DNA from: Gelatoporia subvermispora B
Lineage: Eukaryota > Basidiomycota > Agaricomycetes > Polyporales > Gelatoporiaceae
Direction of reading: 5' to 3'
NCBI GenBank assembly: GCA_000320605.2
Contig: KB445793.1
Coordinates: 508,556 to 572,555, forward strand
DNA length: 64,000 nucleotides
Position numbers and translations under genes: made by a program. Positions 35,723 to 47,762 of the stretch are shown here, piece by piece. Position 1 is the first letter of the stretch; each line of letters begins with the position of its first letter. A model generated the notes under the pieces. The model saw only the letters and a program-made list of their open reading frames with translations. It made no database searches and had not been told where the DNA came from.

Positions 35723-37240
35723 TTAATCTACTGCTGGTACTAACAGCTCAGACGATGGTGCTGCCCTACCATCATCTGATTGGAAGAAGTCCTCCAACGT
35801 CAATGGACGTAGTTCGAAGCCCTGGAGAACAAGTCGTGTCAGGTCAAACGGGTCGAACGCGTTGCGTGGTCAGTACATACCTCTTCTTGAGAACGCATCA
35901 TGAGCGCATGATCGCCGCCTGCTTCTCGAATGAATTCCCGCATGGGCCGCATCGCTGCATTACGGCAAAGCTCTTTGAGGTCCGAGCCTGAAAGCCCGCG
36001 CGTCTCCTCGGCAAGAGCGTGTATGGGGAAATCGGGCGCCAGTGACGTGTCCTTCAGCATCTGTCGAAGGTATGAACAAATTGATACGACTGCAAGTGAG
36101 TGTAGAATACACACCAGTCGCAAGATCTTCTCTCGTTGATCTACACTGGGAAGCTCGATCGAGAAGCGCTTGGGCATACGTCTGAGGAATGCAGAATCAA
36201 TGTCATTTGGACGGTTTGTGGCACCGAGGACCAGAATGCGGTCGGAGCTTGACAGCAATCCATCCCACAGTCTTTGAGATGGTTAGTAGGTGGCAGTAGG
36301 TGTCATCTATGAGGGGTGAACGCACGTCATGAACTCTGCCTTGATCATCCCTGTGACCTCATGGTCTCCCTTCGTTCTCTCCCTCAAAAACGCGTCGATT
36401 TCGTCAATGAAGACTATGCTTGGTTGTGTCTTCCGCGCCAGCGAGAAGAGCCCCGCGACAAGCTTGTTGGACTCGCCGTACCATTTGTTCGTCAGGACCG
36501 AGGCAGCAATGTTGATGAATGTAGCGCCCGACTCCTTCGCGAGCGCCTTTGCAAGCATGGTCTTGCCGCACCCTGGGGGGCCGTACAACAATACACCCTT
36601 AGGCGCGCCCAGCAACGAGGAAGACGAGAACAGATGGGGATAGAGCAGTGGGTAGATAACTGACTCTCGAAGAGAGGAGATGATCGGTTCCAACCCTCCA
36701 ATATCTGAGACGGGGTATCAGATATCAAGTAGATGTGGCGCATAAGTTGCCCGTACCGGAGAACCGCACATCGATGTCGTCTGGGTGTATGACTTCGGAT
36801 GCTATTTGGCCTGTGGAAATGGGCCCACTGATTAGGTTTCAGGTCACAGTTGAGGAGGCAAAACGTACTCTCGTAGTCATCCAACTTGAGGTCGGCATGT
36901 CCAAGCTTCTCAAGAGTTTTGAGACCTTTCGTTTTGAGTTCCTTCTTATCTTCCGGATCTGTTACTTTGTTCATTACCCACTGCATTAAAAGTGTCGGGT
37001 CAGCCGGAGTTCGCGAGGCAATGACCCTCAATACACGCACCCGGACAGTATAGTACATGGCTATCTTGCGTTCAGATGAGCCATTGAGCAAATTGGAAGA
37101 TAGGGCAGACGCACTTGTGACGTGACAAACAACGCAACTGTGTTTGCCGTTCATATTCAGAATCAAAGTATGGACATATGAGAGCAATGCATACTTTCTA
37201 GCATCGCGCGTTTCCCCGGGGACAAATTACTATTTGACAT
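35723..37240 (-). CDS. MSP1: mitochondrial outer-membrane AAA ATPase Msp1 (ATAD1)
   Basis: 357 residues from nine exons (37195-37240, 37115-37137, 37041-37064, 36869-36980, 36757-36810, 36326-36704, 36115-36271, 35881-36060, 35723-35821; 1074 nt). Msp1 extracts mistargeted tail-anchored proteins from mitochondrial and peroxisomal membranes. The membrane helix [18 protein letters not shown] is assembled from three tiny exons. The catalytic part has DIGGLE, Walker [10 protein letters not shown], pore loop NKWYGESNK, Walker [12 protein letters not shown], sensor LGATNRP and arginine fingers FLRRMP, then [18 protein letters not shown]. The frame stays open upstream to an ATG at 37528, which would add 96 residues; [14 protein letters not shown] gives the usual Msp1 length and is preferred. 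Confidence 0.9.
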
Positions 37241-39241
37241 GGCTCCGGTACTAGATGCTGTAGTGAATAGCCCCGAAAAGTTCCGTTTTGGTAGTGAAAA
37301 AGAGGATCCTTTGCCGGCTCCAAATTGATGAAATGCGTGCTGCACGGCAGGAGCGTCCAGAGAGGTCAAGAAATTGAGCAGGACCACGCTAGCCTCGGAT
37401 GCTCCGGAGGAGACTGAGCGCTTGCTCAAGCCGCCGCCACGCACGCGTTTGCCATCGCGTGACTTTCGCGTGGCATCCACGTGCATATCCGCATTAGGCA
37501 GCTGCTCGATTGAGCCACGACTGCCCATTCAGTCACGTTGAATACTGCTAACACGACCTAGCCCTCCGACTCATGACGATATTGCTGACGAGAATTGGTA
37601 GAGTCACCTGTTACCCGATATCAGCAACGCGGGGAGTGAGGTATATTTCTGAAGATCTGTCAGCAGGCGCGCTGATGGTGACGGCTCATTTCGGCTGCAA
37701 TGTCAGAGTACGAGAGTTACTGACATGCCTCGGTCGTGTGTAGCCACGATGGCTCGCTGCGTCCGCTGAGCCTTTGAGTTGATCTGACACTACACTTGGA
37801 TAGCTCTCTTCAGTACATACAAGAAATACGGGCTTCTCTTGGGATTTGTACTCAACCGCTGACTTGTACACACTGACGTGTATCGACTCGGCGGTCAGTG
37901 TTATCACCGAAACCGATGAAAACATTTCAACTGCCCCCCCCCCTCAGAATTCCAGAACGAAATTTTCTTGATATCATGTCAAATGAGCGCCGGAAGCGCG
38001 GAAAACAAAGACCGACATACACACGCCTTTGTCTATATTCGTATGGCAGATGGTCAAGTGACCCATTAATGTGCACAGCATGTCAGCGCGAAGGCGCAGA
38101 TAGCTGAAAGTGAAACAGTACGGCGCTGAGAAGCCACTCCCCGCCTTCGAGACCACGTCGCATTATTGAGCTCGCCCCTGAGATCATTTTCTGTTGCTAG
38201 CCTCGGCTCGTATGCCCTGACAATTGTCATTCGTGGAGCCTCTTATCATGCAGCTTCGATACTTCGATACCTGTTAGTTTGATTACGAGCTCCAATATGA
38301 ACAGTTTGGGACCTTGATATTGTTCGGTATTTGTGCCCTTCGAGACGGTATTGAGTCGCGGGACCACGTTTCCCATAACGAGAGCTTCTTCTACCGCTGT
38401 CGAAAGAGTCTTATCATCGAAGAGACGCCTTTTCACGAGTTGCAAGAGATCGAATTGAACAACTGATCGTAATTTCTGTGACTTGGAGCCGATTGATTGT
38501 CACCCCCTGAGAAGCTTGCCGTTGTCGATGATGGTGATCGGGAGCCTGGTCGATTTAAAAATTGGCGGTGTTCACTCGATTCGAGACGATTCTTACGTAT
38601 TCCTAATTTGCACATGGTGCATCGAACTTCCTTCCTGACCCTGCGTAAGCCGTAGACCTTGGCGGGACAATTAATCCCCACGCAACGAGCGCCAACAAAA
38701 TGACTCGACAAGAGAACCATCAAGGCACACTGGCGGAATCAACTGCTGTAAATACTACTCTCCCCCAGTATGCATTGACCTTGATCTCAGTCCCGTCCAC
38801 CATCTCCTATATACCTCCTTCCCCCTTCCCTCTCCTCCACCCCTTACATATCCTATCGAGCCCTTCCACTATATGATACATGCAAATAGATCCGTCAATC
38901 AGCGGCAAGCTGTCTGATGACATTGCGCTGTGTAGCATATCTGTTGTCAGCTCATCGTGCAAGCGGTGATGATGAGGCTTTACAGGAAGCCCAGTCATAG
39001 GTTGTATGATCCCCATAGTAGCATAGATAGTACGGCACGCATGTACGAGCCCGTTGTTTCCGTTCAACTAGCGGCAAAGCGCACTAGGGAACCCTAGAGC
39101 GATTCGCTGCCATTTCCAAGCTCCACTAGCCTTTGCAGCATAGCGTAGATCTTGTACAACGCAGTGGTCGTTTCACCAAGCGACAGCTTCGGCTATGTAA
39201 CCAAGAACGGCGACAACTCACACAGTGGGCACTACGAACGC
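37241..39241. other. 2 kb region with weak open frames only
   Basis: 37241-37528 is an open, in-frame extension of Msp1. On the minus strand 38433-38723 and 38227-38445 are two adjacent open frames (the second reads AVEEALVMGNVVPRLNTV) that could be one gene interrupted near 38440, but neither has a known domain. A run of nine C lies at about 37935-37943. Nothing else is supportable. Confidence 0.3.
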
Positions 39242-39643
39242 CTACTTCTTCGCAGTTGACTGGGAGCTGGCGCTGGTGTTGGCAGATGAAGATTGCCCGG
39301 CGGACGAAGCGGCCTTAGCTTTGTCCTCCTTTTTCTTCTTCTTGGGTTTCATGGGTGCAGAGGCAGAAAAGCCGTAGGACGAGGAGAGGGAGGCGAAGGC
39401 CGCTTCGTAGTTCTTGGGTGGTTGATTAGCGGGAACGGGGTACGTGGTTGTAGTGGGTTTTACAGTGGACGAAGAGACTTGGTTGCCTTGCTGTAACCAC
39501 ATAATTAGCGGGTAATTAATAAATCGGCATCGAGGGGATCAAGCAGCGTATCTGACCTTGGGCAATAAATTAGTAGTAGAATCAGAAGCGGTGCTGGTGA
39601 GCTGGGAAGAGAGAGAGGCAGTAGATTGGTTGGGATTGGACAT
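39242..39643 (-). CDS. small Ser/Ala/Lys-rich conserved-looking protein
   Basis: 111 residues from two exons (39557-39643 and 39242-39490) joined by a 66-nt intron in phase 0. The N-terminus is Ser/Thr-rich (MSNPNQSTASLSSQLTS), the middle has YPVPANQPPKNYEAAFASL followed by SSYGFSASAP, and then a lysine run (KPKKKKKEDKAK) and a Ser/Ala tail. The pattern NYEAAFASLSSSYGF looks like a conserved core, and I believe I have seen similar short fungal proteins, but no function can be named. The lysine run could be a nuclear signal. Confidence 0.65.
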
Positions 39644-41099
39644 GGCGACTAGCGGAATATCTCAGCTGGGAGTGCGGCGAGAGGGAGCACAGATAAGTTG
39701 ACGGGGCGGGGAAACCAGTGGGAACAGGGCGATGGACTTTCTCCACACTTGGACGGGTATTTATACAGGAGAGGGATCGATCCGAGGGTGACAAAGAATT
39801 TCAACCCCATCCTGAGCCAGATATCAGGCGCGCCTCCGGTAACTTTAGAGGCTAGACCTTGTACTGTGGCTAGCTGACATATGGCTCGAAACCGCGCATG
39901 ATACGTCGTACGTTTCGATTGGAGCATCCGGTCTTCCCCTGTCTCCACGGCGCACAGCCGGCGGCATGTTAGCGTTACCCCTGCGCTCACAACGGAATCG
40001 GAGTAAGTCCACTGTGCTGCTGTAGGGCACGAAGACTGACCGGTGACAGACAGAGATTACATGGAAGTGGACGTAGTTCGCGCTTGCTGCGGGATCCCAT
40101 GCGGTCTCTTGCGACGGGCGGTGGATTGGAAGCGTCTGGTCTATGAAATAACGTCCAATTGAAGTAAGTGCTACACAATTGTATATGCCAACAAAAGTAC
40201 ACGGATGGCTTTCGCAGACAGAGCTTTGACTCGATCCCCACGCGAGACCGTGGCGGAACCACAAAGTTCAGAGAACAATTCAGTAGTCGGCCCCGAACCT
40301 AAGAGCCACCCACAGCTCCAGGAATATTCTTTGCGGCCAAGACAGTGTCGACGGTCTTACTAGCACTTCATGTGCTCAGATGCCACATGGTGCGTTGCTC
40401 CGCCGCAGTGGCCGCTTGTAATCTGGGAGGACTCGGGATTAACTGCTCCACGGGGCATTCTAAAATATGCGTACCTGAGCACACGATGGCCTCCGGAGAC
40501 GGACTGTATCTGTCGGCCCCGCAGCAGTGGCAAATCCGCTTCAACGCCAATCTGCTGCCTTCAAGCATCGCTGAATTTGGGAGTCTACGCCGACGCCGAC
40601 GCTGCGCAGCAGATGCTGTGAGCATTTCGCTGCGCCCACGACTACTCATGTGCATGCGCTCAGATATAATGTATCTGGAGTAATGCTCGATGAGGTCACA
40701 TCTGCAGAATTTGTGGAATGGGTCAATGCTCGAATCAATGCTCGAATCAATTCTGACCTTCACGTTAAGCGCCCATTTCAAACATCCTCGTCGCGGGAGG
40801 CGCGACTACCGGGCCGGCATGTCCGAGGTGGCCGCCATGATATGGAGTGACTCCCAGTACTGCGAATAAACGAGCTTGCGGACCCGCAGCTTCATCTTCT
40901 GCCGCTCTGACTGTGCTGTACGTCCATACAGATGACTCAATCACTTGACATGATGCTAAAGAACCCTTGCCCCAGGGTCCAGGGCAGACTCGGAGCAGAC
41001 TCGTAGTCACAGATCGCGACTTATCCTGACGTTTGCCGGAGTCTTATCACAGCTGTTCCATCGGCCTCCGAGCACTCGCAGGCTCAACAGTGCTCCACG
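39644..41099. other. 1.4 kb region without a supportable gene
   Basis: Overlapping short frames on both strands, none with a domain. A near-perfect 12-base tandem repeat (ATGCTCGAATCA twice) lies at about 40725-40750. It includes the promoter of the oxygenase starting at 41100. Confidence 0.35.
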
Positions 41100-42718
41100 A
41101 TGTCTCTAATTGAAGCAGCAAAAACGGCATCTGAATCTGATCCCTTCAAAGGCATACCTATCATGTACATTGCCAACTCCTTGAGATAGGCTATAGCTAA
41201 CCCTGGCTTGAAATTCGCCGTGTAGAGACCTCCAGAATGTGTCGAGCACAGATCCAAAGGTTAGGAAAGCACTAGCGGAATCAATCAAAGATGCATGCAT
41301 CAACGTGGGCTTCCTCTATGGTGAGGTGCTGCGGGCTGCGGGCTCCGATCGTTATCTAATGTCGCGGATCTTTCGCAGTCAAGAACCATGGCATTTCGGA
41401 AGACAGCATGAATGCCGCGCTTGCTGCATCCAAGGAATACTTTTCGCAGCCTTTGGAGGTAAAAATGGAGGTAATTAGATGCTGACATCATGTCTGCGCG
41501 TGGCACTCACGCGAGACCACCTCTTTGTAGCTCGACATCCGAAAGACGCCCAATTTCAAGGGCTACAATCCTCTCCGCAGCAGTAATAATGATCCCGAGA
41601 AAGACGGAGATATGCATGAGGGGTTCGAGCTTGGCTTTGAAGAACTCGAAGCCAAGGCAAACGTCGAGAAGCGCGTAAATGACGGTGTGATGGCTGGAGC
41701 GAATGTCTGGCCGTCATATCCTCCTGGATTCCGTGATGCTGTCCTGACATATTAGTGGGCATAATGAAAGCTGTCTTCAGGAGAGTAGCTGCTGACCACA
41801 CAATTGCAGTCACGCTGCGGTCGGGCTAGGCAGGAAATTGTTCCCGCTGTTCGCTCTAGCTCTCGACATTCCGGAGGACTATTTTGACGACAAGGCAAGT
41901 GCGAAACCGCCCGCCCTGAGCTGCGCCGAAAAGCATTTGACGATAACTTGTCTGCCTCTTAGACAAAGCACGCCGCAGCCATCATGCGCATGCTGCACTA
42001 TCCTCCTCAGACAGGTCCTGTGGACGATCGAGTCATGGGTATCGGCGCTCATACAGAGTAATACTCCATTGTTGCACATAGAACTCTTCGCTAATGCGCT
42101 TGCGCACTGCTGCGTGCTGCTGCGCTATTTTGCGCCGTTGCGATAGCTTTGAGGTAAGGCGCCACCGTACTGCGCAGTACCAATGACGTCATAGTAACGG
42201 ATCGTTAAACTACGATACAGTGCTTTACGATCCTGTGGCAAGAACCCGAGATTCAAGCTTTGCAAGTGCTTAATACCCAGAAACAATGGATAGATGCACC
42301 CCCAATCCCGGGCACACTCGTAGTCAAGTACGATCCTTCGAACCTCGCCCCTGACATACTGCTAACAATCGCCCTGGTAGCATCGGCGACCAATTTGCAC
42401 GATGGACCAGTACGACCATCCAGCTTTACGCCTCGAATGTTATGGCTGACAATTAGGACAGACGACGTCTTCAAGTCGACCGTACATCGTGCTATCAACC
42501 GTAGCGGGGTTCGGCGATACTCGATACCGTTGTTCTTCGGGTCCGATTATGAAGTCAAACTGGAGGTGAGCGTGTCCTTCTTTCATCGTATTTCGATTTT
42601 CCGACGGATTCCTTAGCCGATACCGAGCTGTGTCTCACCTGAACGGCCACCTAAATACGAGGTCGTGACTGCTGGAGAGTATGTCAAGGAGCGGCTGAAG
42701 GCTGCATATGGTCATTGA
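41100..42718 (+). CDS. 2-oxoglutarate/Fe(II)-dependent oxygenase, IPNS-like, with microexon
   Basis: 334 residues from eleven exons: 41100-41164, 41226-41320, 41379-41470, 41531-41754, 41810-41894, 41963-42057, 42147-42153, 42221-42327, 42381-42409, 42462-42565, 42617-42718 (1005 nt). DIOX_N features are IPIIDLQN and NVGFLYVKNHGISE. The iron triad is His-Asp in GAHTDFECFTILWQ and His in STVHRAINRSG; the 2-OG Arg is in RRYSIPLFFG. The triad Asp is completed by a 7-nt exon (42147-42153). Intron 5 has a GC donor (AAG|GCAAGT). The family acts on small molecules in secondary metabolism or detoxification. It belongs to a different subgroup from the gene at 7.5-8.9 kb. Two P450 genes follow on the opposite strand. 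Confidence 0.9.
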
Positions 42719-42894
42719 GAGCCAAAGAGTCGGCCGTGTCATGTCAATTGCCTACACTATCTTGATTGCTATGATTGTGTGATACTGTTGTACAATATTC
42801 ATGGGCCACCAGTTCGACGACAGAGCTGACTAGAATGGCAGAACCCGATTACGAGAATAGCACGATACTATATAGTGAGACATGGCCAAAGACG

Positions 42895-45004
42895 TCAAAG
42901 AGTATCGCGGACGTAAGGTCGAACAAATAGAGGGCACATACTGCCCTCCCGTTGTTTGCCTGCAACATACGGCCTAGTCAGGACACTACAAAAAATACCA
43001 AGCTTTCACATCAGTCACGTTCGATGGAACAGATCAGGGACGTACACATTCGCCTTGCCGACCTTCTCGTCTGTCTTGGTGAATACAAAATTCGCTAGAA
43101 GGATGTATAGGAACGTCTTCATCTCGATGATCGAGAACCGCAGTCCAATGCATGACTAGCATGATATTTCAGCCTTCTAAGTAGATCCCGGGTGACGACC
43201 ACATACCCGAGGACCAGCTGAGAATGTCAGCGTGTTGTTGTATAAACCAGGCTGAGATGCAACAGTTTCGGGCAGGTTGTCCCAACGGTCGGGGCTATCG
43301 CCAATCCACCATCAATGCCATTTACCCCTGAGGAACGTTTAAAATAACGCACTTGAACGACCACGCATCTGGACCCCAAACCTCTCGGTCAAGATTGAAG
43401 CCCTCTACAGGAACGTGGACGAAGCTCCCCTTCGGAACACGTATGGTACGAGATTCAACGACACGTCCGTCGCGCATCGTTAACTTCACCGGCGTCGAGG
43501 TAGGGACATCGTCATCCCGGACCGCGACACGGATCGACGAGTGTACCGGCGGAATCAACCGGAGAGACTCTCTCACGACGTTCTCGAGGTATGGTAGCTC
43601 TGCGACGGTCGCGTAAAGGGAGCTGACCTCCTCTCGTGTGAGTGTCTGGAGTGAAGCGGTGGGAGTTACCGATATAAGCTCTTCGCGCAGACGGGTCTGC
43701 AGTTCGGGGTACATTGCGAGGAGGTACAGCGTCCACGTGATAGACAGTGAGCTGGTGTCTGAGCCTGCAAACATGAATGTGTTGATGTTGTGTAGGATAT
43801 CCTCGTCTGATATCCGCTGTTCCGGGGGTAAGTCAGCAGCAGAGTTAGATTTGACTGGGGAGACAGTAAGTATCAACAATTTAACCCAGCCGAAGATGTC
43901 AAAACACACGTAGAAGGCTCAGCAGGTCTCTGCCACTGTATGCATCGCCACCCTTCTCTGCCTCACCCATCTTCCGTTTCTTCTCTTGTACCAGACGACC
44001 GGCAACGTGCCGGATGACTTCCTGGCATCTGCGGACGGTGCGGACTTTCCTATCAGGCTACCAGGGTGTCAGTTGAACGCCTGGCCAGATGTGTAATGAC
44101 GTACGAAAAGTGTATCGATGATAGGGAAATATATTGAAAGAATGTCGCGCACTCCACCATTCTGCTGGGATATCGCAATCTCAAACATATCCTTGTACGC
44201 ATTGAAGAGTTCGTTCGTCTCATTTTCTATCGCATTGAACTCGTAGTCAAACCCTGAATCTAGCATGAGCATTGTGCACGAACACCGGCGGTGTGACCAT
44301 ACCAGCGGACCCGATGACATCGAATGTGGCTCTGCTGACCCAGTGACAGACATCAATACGAAGACCATCCTTGGACTGACAACCAGCGTCAATCATGGTC
44401 TTCCACTTGTTGCCCAGTTGGCTTCCTTTGGAGAAAACGAGTGGAACAAGTTCCCGCATATTTTGTATTGAGAATGCAGGCGTCGCCACACGTCTTTGAC
44501 GCTTGTGTACTTGACCTTCGGCCGCAAGCATCCCACAACCAATGAGGCCAGTAATCAGTCGCCTAGATTGCCATGGCTTCTCATATATTGTTGAGTTCTT
44601 CATGACGTGACCCAAGGCAACTGCATCCAACGTGAACAGACGTATATCCCACTGCAAAGTGATGTAGCATCATAGCACTTCGGGACAACAGTTCAGACGC
44701 ACAGGTAACACGCCGCGAATGCATACGTTCCTACCGTACTGCTTGACAAAGGCTTCGTGTACTCGTGGGGACCTAGAGGGGCTATATTGACCACGGATTC
44801 CGACAATCATCATCAACAACTTGAAATGCCATGCTTTCGCACTTACTCCATAACGAGAGTCATATGGTGGCCAAATAGTCCATGGCTGGGTGGACCAGGG
44901 AGACGTTTCAGTGGATTCAAGCGTGGCTCAATGAAGACGAAGTAAAGGACATAGGCAATTGCAATGACTGCAAGAGATGCCACTACGTTCGGTAAGGAGA
45001 GCAT
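42895..45004 (-). CDS. cytochrome P450 monooxygenase
   Basis: 559 residues from nine exons (44847-45004, 44703-44781, 44303-44651, 44105-44259, 43910-44057, 43353-43854, 43207-43294, 43046-43155, 42895-42985; 1680 nt). N-terminal anchor ASLAVIAIAYVLYFVFIEP and hinge LPGPPSHGLFGHH, C-helix KRQRRVATPAFS, I-helix FMFAGSDTSSLSITW, K-helix RESLR, PERF-type NPDRWDN and haem loop FSAGPRSCIGLRFSI (Cys near residue 495, spanning an intron). It resembles the long-chain/CYP4-like fungal class. The open frame upstream of the ATG begins with GTG, so MLSLPNVVASL is the start. It converges with the 2-OG oxygenase, 176 bases apart. Confidence 0.9.
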
Positions 45005-45744
45005 TGCAGGCGACAAGACGTAGAAGCACTTCCAAGAGTCGTGGGTCACTCAAGCTTTATTGTTCAAGTACCGAACAATAGAACCGTGGCAATATGATCG
45101 AGACCAGACTGGAGCAATCTGAGCAAGTGTACTAGAGTGTTCTGGATGCTGATTTGCCAGTGATTTGCAAAAGGCGATGACAACCTCTGGAAAGTGGCTC
45201 AGGAGTCTGCGGGCCAGAGCACATACCGTCGCCAAAACTGTGAACCGCGAAACACGGTTGCCACAGACGCGCGCCTGGTGCGTGTAGCATGAACACGGTC
45301 ACGTGATTCAGACATGCAGATCATACCGCACTCATTCAAGAATCAATACTCATTCGCCAGAAGTTGGAACGCGGAAGGGAAAACCATAGATGCACGGCGC
45401 TGAGGCTCAATGACGTCTTCCGTTCTCTTGAGTGTCCTGTTGTTTGCCACACGAATGGCTAAGACAACATACAACACAAGTGGAGATCTTTGAGAATGTT
45501 ACATACCACCAGCTTTCGGGAGTTGGAACCCATCGGCCATGAAATTAGATGAGAGGGTCATCATTTTGAGCAGAGATAAAACGCACGGCGGTGGCAGGCG
45601 CAGGAGTAGCAGCAACAGATGACATAGATCATATAACAGTGACATAATCCTATTTCGTGATAGATGCCAACCCGACTTTTTTGTTCGTCAGACACTCCGA
45701 GGTATGGAATTACCACTTCCCCGGTGCTCGCATGCATGGGTATA
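45005..45744. other. intergenic between two P450 genes
   Basis: 740 bases. It contains the promoter of the left P450 and the 3' flank of the right one. No gene was seen. Confidence 0.4.
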
Positions 45745-47762
45745 TCATCCCATCCAATCGATCGACGTGTCAGAACGTGGTTTAATGACGCATTGGAAGG
45801 CTTCAGGATGTCTGCAAGTAGAGCGGCATGAGTGAATGTCCCATTAATGTCTCGAAATAGAGCTAACGAAAATGTTCCAGTCGTCATCTTCGGTTCGATT
45901 TTGACTGGCTGGTCTGGAATTTCGACTGGCGGTGTTATGTTAAACACTTGAAGTATACTAGCCACAGTCATGAAGAGAGACATGTCGCTGAAGTACCTTC
46001 CTGGACAGATTCTGACAATAAGCGATCAGAAATAAATTGCATAAGAGATACAAAGAAATGTGCACACCGTCGACCTGCGCCAAACGCAGCAACTGCAGGA
46101 TCTCGCACAGATAAGTCCAATTTGCCATTCTTGAGGAACCGTTCAGGTCGAAATTCCTCCGGATTGGGATACGCCTTGGGATCATGTAAGATTGCCCTTC
46201 GTGATAAGTATTAGGATAAAGGAGATTGACATCGTACACCAAGCTTTAACATACCAAACATTTTGGATCAGAACCGAGCCTGCCGGAATATGGAATCCTC
46301 TGTATTCGTCATCTGAAATACTCCTGTGAGCTACACCTAGCGGTAGAACAGGTTGCCATCGTAGACACTCCTTGCAGAGCGCATTGATATAGTGGAGTTG
46401 GGGTCGATCCTCGAAGCGTGGTAATCGTTCGAGTCCCACAACGCGTGCGAGTTCTTCTTGGGCACGCATTTGGACTTGTGGATACAAGACCATCGCAAGG
46501 AAGAAGCAGTGCACGACCGTCACTGTCTGTAGGTGTCTGAGCATACCACACGCCAGTATATGGAATGTTGCTTACAGTATCTATTCCCGCTGGCACACAC
46601 ACGGTTAGATAAGAGTGTCAATTGGTCCAGGAACCATCATACTGGCATAAACGACTGCAGATACATTCTTTGCCATCTCTTCTTCTTGTGCGTATGCCTC
46701 CCCTTCTAAGTGGGCGATACGTTCTCGTAGCATTACGGCGAGAGGTTTCATATGTGATTTGACGTTCTATTGTACCAATCAGTGGTTGAATACACGACAA
46801 AATCTGGTGTCGTTACCAATGTTTTCTGCCATGGCACATCCGTCATAGCAACTACATCGAGTCTCCATGAGTTTGCTTTTTTCTTGAATCCCCCGCCAGG
46901 AAACCAGGACGGGATGTACTTGAGGAACGGTAGGAAGTTGACCCAAAATGCGTCGACGGTGAAGACCTCCGAACCAGCTGCCAGTGCGCGCTCAGCTGAA
47001 GTGATCAGCTGATCGTCCTTCTCTGCCACTTGGATTCCATACGCTATTCTAAGGCTAGTAGCACCAAAAACACTGAATGTGAAGGTGTTCAGTATTTTGA
47101 AACTCCGGAAACATGCCATGGAGTGGACTCACTATCGAAGATGGCGCGCAAATTCGGTTGGCTCGTGATATAACAACCTCAACAGCCTTCGCGCACCCTC
47201 GTAGTGATATAGTTCGTATTTTGCGACGGCATTTTGGTTCATTAACTGATGAAAGCTTTTCCGGTGCCTCCTCCACCACGTTCCGTACCCCATCAAACCG
47301 ATATTCCAGTCCCATCCACTTCTGAAGGGTAGTCGTATTCAAAATGCCGGATCAACATGTGACAGTACTCACAGTTTGATCATCTCAAGATTGAGTCTAT
47401 CCGAGTTATTGCTGGAGCGCCTCTCAAGGAGGTCATTGACAGCTTCCAGAGAGTTGAGAATGACGATAGGTTGGCTGAAGGCCCGGAGGAAGATGACATC
47501 TCCTGATTGAGTCGATACACAAATATGAGAACCCATAGTCAGTTACGGAGTGCACAGAGTGCAACATACCGTATTCCTTAGACCACTGAGCATATTCCCT
47601 CCAAGGTAGAAGCTGAGGCAGATGAAGGGCATTTCCGACAAACGGGAGAGGTCTGGGCCCAGGAGGCAGCGGAAGTCTCCGATGTGGGCTGGAGGTGAGG
47701 CGATTGATACTTCTCCATAGTAGGAGGAGAACAACGGTCCCCAAGAGAGCGACGGCGAACAT
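45745..47762 (-). CDS. cytochrome P450 monooxygenase (CYP64/O-methylsterigmatocystin oxidoreductase-like)
   Basis: 505 residues from ten exons: 47570-47762, 47373-47502, 47133-47321, 46817-47072, 46643-46766, 46576-46589, 46255-46526, 46068-46196, 45868-46011, 45745-45811 (1518 nt). Signal anchor LLGTVVLLLLW, hinge LPLPPGPRPLPFVGNALHL, substrate-region WNIGLMGYGTWWRRHRKAF, I-helix YATGIDTTVTVVHCF, K-helix KECLR, HDPKAYPNPEEFRPERFL and haem loop FGAGRRICPGRYFSD (Cys near 438). The end GTFSHPEAFQCVIKPRS matches this P450 class. Exon 6 is only 14 nt and supplies the I-helix TGIDT. Same strand as the neighbouring P450. Confidence 0.9.

Noticed and set aside
42180..42195. TGACGTCA-like palindrome inside an intron of the 2-OG oxygenase
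   Set aside because: It lies in an intron and shows only a partial match in context; a chance occurrence is likely, unlike the paired sites at 56.0 and 57.9 kb.
45561..45744. Extension of the P450 frame (DINGTFTHAALLADIL) past its haem exon
   Set aside because: An intron from 45812 to 45867 leads to HPEAFQCVIKPRS, the usual end of this P450 class, with a stop at 45745.
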